Assembly (NCBI GenBank): GCA_905192805.1
Contig: CAJJMF010000096.1
Location: forward strand, 1 to 9,284
Source of the DNA: an uncultured Sutterella sp.
Lineage (GTDB): Bacteria > Pseudomonadota > Gammaproteobacteria > Burkholderiales > Burkholderiaceae_F
Direction: 5' to 3'
DNA length: 9,284 nucleotides
In this document: in pieces, positions 6,301 to 9,284 of the stretch
How the letters are laid out: each line of letters opens with the position of its first letter
Numbering within the stretch: the stretch's first letter is position 1
Made by a program: the position numbers and the translations under genes
The notes under the pieces: model-generated
What the model was told of the DNA's origin: nothing
The model's input: only the letters and a program-made list of their open reading frames with translations
Databases searched by the model: none

Positions 6301-9284
6301 TGGCTATAGGCAATATTGCTGGCGTTGGTGCCGGGGTGTCGAAGAACTACATTGGAGGCAACGTCACCACGACCGTGGAAGCGAATAAGGCCAAGATGAA
6401 GTCCTTAGAGGCAGTGGCCAGTGCCGATAACGACATCGATACGATCGGTGTGGGCGGATCGGTGGCTATGGAAAGAGCTCTGAGCGGGTCCGTTAGTGTT
6501 AATAAGTTAACGGGAGCCACGCGTACGACGGTCAAAGACAATACGCTGACGGTGCTCGATGCCGCGGTCTTTAATGCGCTCAGCAATCAGACGATGGGGG
6601 TTTACTCTGGCACGTTGACCGCTGGGTTAGGCAATGCGATTGGTGTATCCGTGGCGACCCTCAAAAATGATGCCTCGGTAGAGACGGTGTTTACGAATAC
6701 CAATAGCATCACGCAGAGCGGTGGTACGGGAACGTTAGCTTATCAGGGGCGGGTCGACGATTCCAGTATCAATGATGCGATCGTCGAAAAAGATTCCCTT
6801 AAAACGTCGACGACACTGAAAGATAAGCTTGTCAACGAAACGATCAATGGGATTTATGTTGGCTCGAGCAGTTTAGCGACCTATAAGACGCTCGCCATGA
6901 ATGTTGCTGCCTCGGGTAGCACCGCGCTACAAGGTACGGTTCAAGTGATTACGCATGCCGGCTCGACTCGTAGCGACATGGGAGCAGCTAATCTCTCGGC
7001 AGCCCACACCCTAAAAGTGCACACGGCAGACTATCTCAATAACACCAATGTTCAAGTCGCTGCCACGGCTTCGGTGAGCAATGCTGTTGGGGTCTTGGTG
7101 GGATTGAATAATTCCAAACGTACGGTGAGTACCGCGAGTAATGGGGCAAACCTTAAGGCTCCGACGCTGAAGGTTCGCACGGAAGCGAAGGAAGGTCTGT
7201 CAGAGTTACTTTTCCAGGGCGCTGGTAGCTTTACGGGCGCAGCTGGCTCAGTGGTCGCTGGCGTAAATCGTACGAGTACGAAAGTCTCCACAGATTTCAC
7301 GAATTCGCGATTGACGGGCTCAGAGGTTCTGACGGTGGATTCGGACTATCTGCATCGGTTAAATACGTTGGGTATTGCTGCGTCCCTTTCGGGGCAGGTA
7401 GCGGCTGCTGGGACAGCGATGGTCAACCAGGCCAATAACCAAGTGGTGACGACACTCTCGAATACCCATCTCCTAGGCTCAAGTATTAACCTCAACGCTA
7501 ACCGTAAACTCGATTGGGACTTACGAGCGGGGGCGGGGGCTTTAAGTCTCACGTCTTACGCTGTTGCGGCCATGGTGGGCGTCAATACAGTGAAAGGAAA
7601 CACCGCGATTGTGACCCAAAATGGGTCGACGCTTGGTGATGAGCGTACGGGACTGGTGGCACTCAATGCGCACAATGAAGATCAAATAGGGATGTCCCAA
7701 GTCGCAGCGTCTGGGTCGATCTGGGGAATTTCCGTCGCTGCGGCCGTGCTCGTGAATAAAGTCGAGGATGATGCGACGGTGGACGTGAATGCCACGACGA
7801 TTCGCGCCACGGACGTTAATTTGTCGGCGACTCAGGCACGCAAGTTAGAGGCGGAAAGCTCTTCTGATGCAGCGTCGCTCCATGTCGCATTGAACGCTAA
7901 CGTGCTGGTGAACCTCATTGGCGAAGATGTCGAACCGTTGTCGGATGTGGTTACCGTTACTTATACCGCAAAAGATGACGATGGCGAAAAAGAAGAAACT
8001 GCAACGGTAGACGGCTTGCTTGACGAGGTAGAAAAAACGGAGTCCGTTGGTAATGGCGAGAAAACGCCAGACCTCGCGTCAAACGGGGTGGATTCCTCGG
8101 ATATGGACGTGGAGGACAATCAGCGCTTACTGTACAACCCCTTGGAGAGCAATGCCAAATTCAAGGGAACGCGTGTTAACTTTGATCGGTCAACGGTGAC
8201 AGGGTCTCGCAAAGTGATGATCTCGGCCGTGGAAGATCCGATAGTCGGTGGCCGAGCCTCTGGTTCCAACTTAGTAACGGGAGGCATGAGTGTTGGGGCT
8301 GTTTCAGCGGGGGCTTCCGTTTCTGTTGTCGAACGGTATGTCGCTGCTGGGGTGCAATTGAATCAAAGTGCGATTAGCGCCCCGACGGGTTCGCTTACGG
8401 TCGGTGACTTTAGCAAAGATAGGGTCGAGGCGATTCAAGGCGCTGGTGGGTTAGGCGCCATAGGGGGTGGTTTTGCGAAGTATGTGGTGGGGGGCAACTC
8501 CAGTTTGAACCTATTTGATAACTCCACGCTATCGGGGCTTGACGTGAATGTGGTCCACGGTGGGGATCAAACCGTAACGATGACGGGACTCAATGTTGGT
8601 GGGGTCGCCATGGGGGCCATGGTGAGCCGTGGTTACGATACGGTGAATACCAGTGTGCTTGTCCAAGAGTCGACCTTCAAAGGTGCATCGCTCACCTCTC
8701 AGCGTGCACATACCTTCCTTGCGGATGCTTATGTGGGCTATGGTGGCGCACTGGCAGGCGTTGGCTCGGATGCCAAACTCGAGGATAGCGGGAAGGCTTC
8801 GATCACGTTTAATTCAGGTAATGTCTCGACGAGCCCGCAGCAAACGACCAATTCGTCCACCGTCATGAATATTGTGGCCAACAACCGTGCCCAGTTGAGT
8901 GTGGTCTCAGGGGCCGACGGCGGTGGTATCGCTGGTGTGGGCGTTGCCTTAGGAACGATTGTGGAAAGCGGAAGTGCGGAGTTAACGTTCACGGGTGGAC
9001 GTATTGACTCTCCCAATGTGGTTTTGGGGGCCATCAATGGTAAGCGTGGTTATACTTCCCAGAACGCGTTGGATACGACGCAAGCCTTGAGTTTGACAGG
9101 TGAAGTGCATGGTTATGGTGGGGCGATTGTTGGTATGAACTTTAACCGTGCCAAGCTTATTAACACGTCGACATCGCTCTTCACGCTGAGTGGTGTTGAT
9201 TTTGCCAACACGACGAATCTCACTACACAAGCGGGTGGTTTTACCTACTTTGGTGGCAGTGCGGACGCTGCTTACGGTGGCTTA
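204..9284 (+). CDS. Giant ESPR-containing LktA-family filamentous adhesin / leukotoxin-like protein, 3' partial
   Basis: An uninterrupted frame of 3027 codons runs off the window; no stop codon is present. It encodes a very large exported protein (already about 300 kDa by length) that I assign to the leukotoxin LktA-like filamentous adhesins. What is seen: an ESPR and signal peptide (1-61), a cap with NKFEEFNV (98-105), IANLHF (110-115), INGVVNAV, VTPKGLIVGSTGVINAGS and NPNGVITINGSVN (210 onward), then long Val/Thr/Asn/Ser/Gly/Ala-rich beta sequence with about 55-residue repeats. No cysteine occurs in my translation. Known of the family: F. necrophorum LktA is a secreted leukocyte toxin of roughly 3200 residues, exported by a TpsB-type partner; relatives are mostly annotated as adhesins. 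Inferred: surface fibre for adhesion, possibly cytotoxic. The ATG at 204 is chosen because of its Shine-Dalgarno sequence, the upstream in-frame stops and the perfect ESPR start. No partner gene is visible. Membership in a large exported adhesin class is near certain; LktA family membership is likely; toxicity is not shown. Confidence 0.93.
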   Translation, partial: MNKSYKVLWNKVRAQHVVTNEHKHAHGKGKTKSTLVAQPKLSAFMMGSALSLLLAPPLVQATTITPGWASTSVSTVTTANGNVTDIKTNVSANGTGINKFEEFNVSARDIANLHFNASDTRLLNLVKNDVTINGVVNAVQEAAPSKLAKGELMFVTPKGLIVGSTGVINAGSFTAISTTQSQFDQYYNKEDFSSLTAAQVDDISKGEIPINPNGVITINGSVNVANQVMVAAGTVNVGSTGKVTTGVTDFSQLVNVPASDSLSAVESGVSGDGLTLTVDNATGDVTLISRVEGTLVGTHTSTEHQGTEEVQPGQVSNAITVNQVRAKVAVDAGAQITATGKVAIEAAAGAGAYEKGTRTTMGLGQTEVRTRFKATKDMESFDVGADVQVNGTVKGKSVQVRSVADNRLDHSLGFNLSTAKDMLGGLVPSEMTDLEGETVDSKTKSTLTMSSTARIEATDDAAVQSYADTDINISEGSTWKSFIQYPGEQYMPIVNVVKLRADSQASTTTAGQIVAGKTVTVHSGNRLRADVTAQSATGNTSQPQGAAVIAKLSGGANTTHGANIQGTDPATTTLSNVSITSRQDSDVVTKADVGVPKQGRFGLAINITEFDTKAKTTLNTPVDLKATQLTVGSDNITDTLKTLATVDVGDTTLFMKVKSKLLTPVSKLVNVANLNGGKQAADQSTSRFQAGGALNITRNAQDATVEVNRDITNRGGTVAVNAKSELSDHHYRATAKQEVQQGNEHGEASTAKYSGTLAILVNTSTAEDRQAVSSNIYVSDGADITSSTGAVTFTNTAAIEKERYKELLEDITDIYNELKDIQESDSRFATGTAKVKEGARRIKESFESSPLWRDANSEKANDPTNPDNQERIDSFKLLNDGINELIAAGAGLGWAALPKVLPFGFAVVDLVNPAAHGNLYVSAGGKTSNAAQEVTMFAGGVGIANQDIASRLVIGKHSQISGSTVTLNTTSRNENIAIGGLTDTFLGIPLPQMTKGNAVGGNFIMQSLGTNNLLLVSEDAQLHSAGVVNLKAQDTIDAYGVSFGLGFNKGTAMIAGLGTVTRSDGHNQLFIDDESRIHGSQVIANAFRDDNFVTVAGEIGRNKSSGSGAAIGAGVGVVVGGVSNELTVGDFDSYTDHGEATGSFSASDYLAGYIESTDTAGASVDLTAYHELDMNTVGLAAMLSSDDQTGGAGDTGGATGGGQSGSTGTTNSEKFAGTDTDTVDKNEGGIEKVIDMVEEFVPDGGAGTTVKAAMKSDLMTKLRNILGKIQGIEAKADNVLGQNQDANFGEGGKNLLSSTKMAQPSIAGSGGSGGSGGNSSGFRITGAGSFAWNDFDSTNATSLSSAALKDTQGVFTIRTQPSTSAGNPNRVQIVAMTDHWQWALSGAGAIGKAANSSFAASIAGAVAVNKGTTNNTVTVNGLTVLNPAELNIGSLTEGSLVSEGLGLAVANGGKNTLGFTGGVSYNATANNVTTDVAGLTYNPGNAVGDYHQHASAKDHQITGGTGIGVSKGTKNSAAIGASVAIAGMTNTIKSDLSNSTLTNVNLVDVEALTRLLQINTAVGVQIAKGSNSLALNGSFIQSEITNTVSSSVKNSTIDLTPTGGVNVTASDGDATQFLVDYLLHLTPSKTHSEKEYVTLEDDIGNDAQFSTQLSKEDGSTLESQSVKALLDTDKNLQVNVVLGITGTQGKGGAGSAAVLVNHVNNAYTTNSENVTLTKRAPVAGVAPSATWNQLANTAMNSINVVVGAAASKGNFTAAGSVIVDKQNTSTSSVASHMNSQLMSHSILANNRSTNVDVAGNISVALNNKAGAIGAAVVVADHNNAASTEVKDSKFQGQGATVTVDSKNLTKNIVAAVNGGVSRNAAISGSVAVNRTSNDAKSAANSVVLNGTRSLSVTSSDQSTTMTLSGALAVSTDAEKSASIAGGVSYAVSDGTTQATVDRVQSLAGTPKLEVDAKGEDKLLTMTVAGSFGSASIAGAVGINTINRTVNSTLKHLWAGNSTFENALLTQQGFDTVSVKSTNLANIGNLSLMVAIGNIAGVGAGVSKNYIGGNVTTTVEANKAKMKSLEAVASADNDIDTIGVGGSVAMERALSGSVSVNKLTGATRTTVKDNTLTVLDAAVFNALSNQTMGVYSGTLTAGLGNAIGVSVATLKNDASVETVFTNTNSITQSGGTGTLAYQGRVDDSSINDAIVEKDSLKTSTTLKDKLVNETINGIYVGSSSLATYKTLAMNVAASGSTALQGTVQVITHAGSTRSDMGAANLSAAHTLKVHTADYLNNTNVQVAATASVSNAVGVLVGLNNSKRTVSTASNGANLKAPTLKVRTEAKEGLSELLFQGAGSFTGAAGSVVAGVNRTSTKVSTDFTNSRLTGSEVLTVDSDYLHRLNTLGIAASLSGQVAAAGTAMVNQANNQVVTTLSNTHLLGSSINLNANRKLDWDLRAGAGALSLTSYAVAAMVGVNTVKGNTAIVTQNGSTLGDERTGLVALNAHNEDQIGMSQVAASGSIWGISVAAAVLVNKVEDDATVDVNATTIRATDVNLSATQARKLEAESSSDAASLHVALNANVLVNLIGEDVEPLSDVVTVTYTAKDDDGEKEETATVDGLLDEVEKTESVGNGEKTPDLASNGVDSSDMDVEDNQRLLYNPLESNAKFKGTRVNFDRSTVTGSRKVMISAVEDPIVGGRASGSNLVTGGMSVGAVSAGASVSVVERYVAAGVQLNQSAISAPTGSLTVGDFSKDRVEAIQGAGGLGAIGGGFAKYVVGGNSSLNLFDNSTLSGLDVNVVHGGDQTVTMTGLNVGGVAMGAMVSRGYDTVNTSVLVQESTFKGASLTSQRAHTFLADAYVGYGGALAGVGSDAKLEDSGKASITFNSGNVSTSPQQTTNSSTVMNIVANNRAQLSVVSGADGGGIAGVGVALGTIVESGSAELTFTGGRIDSPNVVLGAINGKRGYTSQNALDTTQALSLTGEVHGYGGAIVGMNFNRAKLINTSTSLFTLSGVDFANTTNLTTQAGGFTYFGGSADAAYGGL
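387..1082 (+). other. TPS-like / LktA-type N-terminal secretion cap domain
   Basis: Residues 62-293 of the giant protein. The order of motifs is that of the TPS (filamentous haemagglutinin N-terminal) fold as it appears in LktA relatives: GINKFEEFNV near 97-105, IANLHF at 110-115, LLNLV, INGVVNAV, LMFVTPKGLIVGSTGVINAGS, then NPNG at 211-214 followed by ITINGSVN and a TTGVTDFSQLVNV stretch. It differs from classical FHA/HMW caps, where the conserved words are closer to NPNGI and NxxG. By analogy this domain would be recognised by the POTRA domains of a TpsB transporter and nucleate the beta-helix. That partner interaction is inferred; no tpsB gene is in the window. Confidence 0.75.
1083..2597 (+). 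other. Beta-rich stem following the cap domain
   Basis: Residues ~294-798. The sequence is a series of short alternating Val/Ile-Thr-Val strands separated by Gly/Asn/Asp turns (for example KVAIEA, KSVQVRS, KTVTVHS, GGTVAVNAKS), as expected for a right-handed beta-helix. It contains few aromatic residues and no cysteine in my translation. There is no recognisable enzymatic motif. Repeat units are much less regular here than after residue 1380. Confidence 0.6.
2598..2930 (+). other. Charged coiled-coil-like insert with hydrophobic end
   Basis: Residues ~799-909. The beta-type composition abruptly gives way to Glu/Lys-rich helical sequence. Hydrophobic residues L807, I811, I814, L818 and I821 are spaced 4-3-4-3, the signature of a short coiled coil. 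A second basic helix-like stretch (VKEGARRIKESF) and a DNQERIDSF segment follow, then the hydrophobic run described separately. This looks like a helical domain extruded from the beta-helix, perhaps for oligomerisation or target binding; the role is inference. Confidence 0.6.
2856..2927 (+). other. 24-residue hydrophobic Gly/Ala/Leu segment
   Basis: Residues 885-908 run from LIAAGAGLGWAALP to FGFAVV, with only one charged residue (K899) and a Gly/Ala spacing typical of membrane-active or tightly packed helices. It directly follows the coiled-coil-like insert and ends at D909 before NPAAHGNLYV. It is too far from the N-terminus to be an export signal. It may be a membrane-interacting segment or a buried helix; the two central prolines argue against a simple transmembrane helix. 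Confidence 0.5.
2931..3767 (+). other. Gly/Ala-rich beta region between helical insert and first linker
   Basis: Residues ~910-1188. Beta-helix-like sequence resumes, with Gly-rich hydrophobic strands such as VTMFAGGVGIAN, GVSFGLGFNKGTAMIAGLGTV and a markedly Gly/Val-rich GAAIGAGVGVVVGGVSN. These resemble the core of the later repeats, so the region may hold three or four degenerate copies. A more acidic stretch (about residues 1133-1175, including DFDSYTDHGE) breaks the pattern near the end. Confidence 0.5.
3768..4166 (+). other. Gly/Ser linker - helix - Gly/Ser linker hinge
   Basis: Residues 1189-1321. A low-complexity Gly/Thr/Ser linker (1189-1212) leads into charged helical sequence: IEKVIDMVEEFV at 1230-1241, then a helix with L1258, L1262, I1265, I1269 and I1272 in 4-3-4-3 spacing. 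A second linker, GSGGSGGSGG, begins at residue 1308. The symmetrical linkers suggest a flexible helical module between the N-terminal stem and the C-terminal repeat fibre. This is inferred from composition only. Confidence 0.6.
5040..5228 (+). other. Hydrophilic insert in repeat array (residues ~1613-1675)
   Basis: The distance between consecutive repeat cores here is 120 residues, about twice the usual. The extra sequence contains FLVDYLLHLTP, a charged SEKEYVTLEDDIGND stretch and SVKALLDTDKN, with mixed helical and acidic character unlike the flanking repeats. It probably forms a loop or small domain protruding from the fibre. Confidence 0.5.
6720..6884 (+). other. Hydrophilic insert in repeat array (residues ~2173-2227)
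   Basis: Repeat cores at residues 2152 and 2249 are 97 apart instead of about 55. The added segment is rich in Asp, Lys and Ser (VDDSSINDAIVEKDS, TTLKDKLVNE) and lacks the Gly-Val repeat core. It is likely a protruding loop; no known domain is recognised. Confidence 0.45.
7923..8120 (+). other. Strongly acidic insert in repeat array (residues 2574-2639)
   Basis: Immediately after the repeat core at residue 2570 comes a stretch of 66 residues with about 22 Asp/Glu and only a handful of Lys/Arg, including KDDDGEKEE, LLDEVEKTE and MDVEDNQR. Part of its DNA is visibly more A-rich than the flanks (for example around 7975-8040). It interrupts the repeat rhythm (next core near 2709). It could be a disordered spacer or an ion-binding loop, but no RTX nonapeptide (GGxGxDxxx) is present. 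Confidence 0.6.

Larger units (their letters stand above)
4344..9284 (+). repeat. Array of at least 26 degenerate ~55-residue protein repeats
   Basis: From about residue 1381 to the window end, units follow the plan: hydrophobic strand, small residues, [AI]-[AS]-G-[SAG]-V-x-[VI]-[N or other], a polar turn with N/T, then a strand such as LTVDS and a short linker. Using the N-position of the SVAVN-like core as anchor, I count copies at residues 1409, 1466, 1526, 1581, 1701, 1764, 1819, 1873, 1930, 1983, 2048, 2100, 2152, 2249, 2301, 2353, 2408, 2461, 2518 and 2570, then weaker ones near 2709, 2760, 2809, 2857, 2916 and 2981. Spacing is 52-65 residues up to 2570 apart from two gaps that hold inserts, and about 48-65 in the weaker C-terminal copies. 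No long identical DNA repeats were seen, so the copies are old. Such repeats fit a long solenoid or fibre. Confidence 0.75.

Noticed and set aside
5273..8037. Homopolymer runs (G6 at 5273-5278, A6 at 8032-8037) as phase-variation sites
   Set aside because: Runs of six are short for slipped-strand switching, and the frame is intact across them.
7923..8120. RTX-type calcium-binding repeats in the acidic block
   Set aside because: There is no GGxGxDxxx nonapeptide periodicity; the acidic residues are irregularly spaced.
204..9284. More than 50 N-x-S/T sequons suggesting HMW-style N-glycosylation
   Set aside because: With Asn near 8% and Ser plus Thr above 20% of residues, a count of this order is expected by chance, and no HMW1C-type glycosyltransferase gene is visible.

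Overview
The window is almost entirely one gene. A single plus-strand reading frame opens at the ATG at 204 and runs without a stop to the last base (9284), giving 3027 codons and still incomplete. It encodes the N-terminal part of a giant exported surface or secreted protein. It begins with an extended signal peptide region (ESPR) of the kind seen in large type V secretion substrates. A two-partner-secretion-like N-terminal domain follows, which I recognise as the leukotoxin LktA family of filamentous adhesins (the family of Fusobacterium necrophorum leukotoxin A). The assignment comes from remembered family motifs, not from a search.

Layout: 1-203 is a leader or intergenic stretch with two small hairpins, a Shine-Dalgarno sequence and no identifiable gene. 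Residues 1-61 are ESPR plus signal peptide. Residues 62-293 are the TPS/LktA-type cap domain. Residues ~294-798 are beta-rich and resemble a beta-helix stem. Residues ~799-909 form a charged, coiled-coil-like insert ending in a 24-residue hydrophobic segment. Residues ~910-1188 are Gly/Ala-rich beta sequence. Residues 1189-1321 are a Gly/Ser/Thr linker, a second amphipathic helix and another Gly/Ser linker. From about residue 1380 to the window end there is an array of at least 26 very divergent repeats, about 55 residues each, interrupted by three hydrophilic inserts at residues ~1613-1675, ~2173-2227 and 2574-2639.

Organism: the ESPR is known mainly from Beta- and Gammaproteobacteria, while LktA-like adhesins are best known from Fusobacteria and Negativicutes. 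The moderately GC-rich sequence, with many ACG, TCG and GCG codons, argues against a low-GC Fusobacterium. A host-associated proteobacterium, for example a Sutterellaceae-like member of Burkholderiales, is my best guess at low confidence.

Working model (inference): the ESPR slows or directs Sec export, the cap domain engages an outer-membrane TpsB-type transporter, and the stem and repeats fold into a long fibre carrying helical and acidic decorations. Neither a transporter gene nor the protein's C-terminus lies in the window, so the secretion route cannot be settled. Other open frames on both strands inside 204-9284 are shadows of this gene. I saw no RNA genes, insertion sequences or CRISPR arrays.
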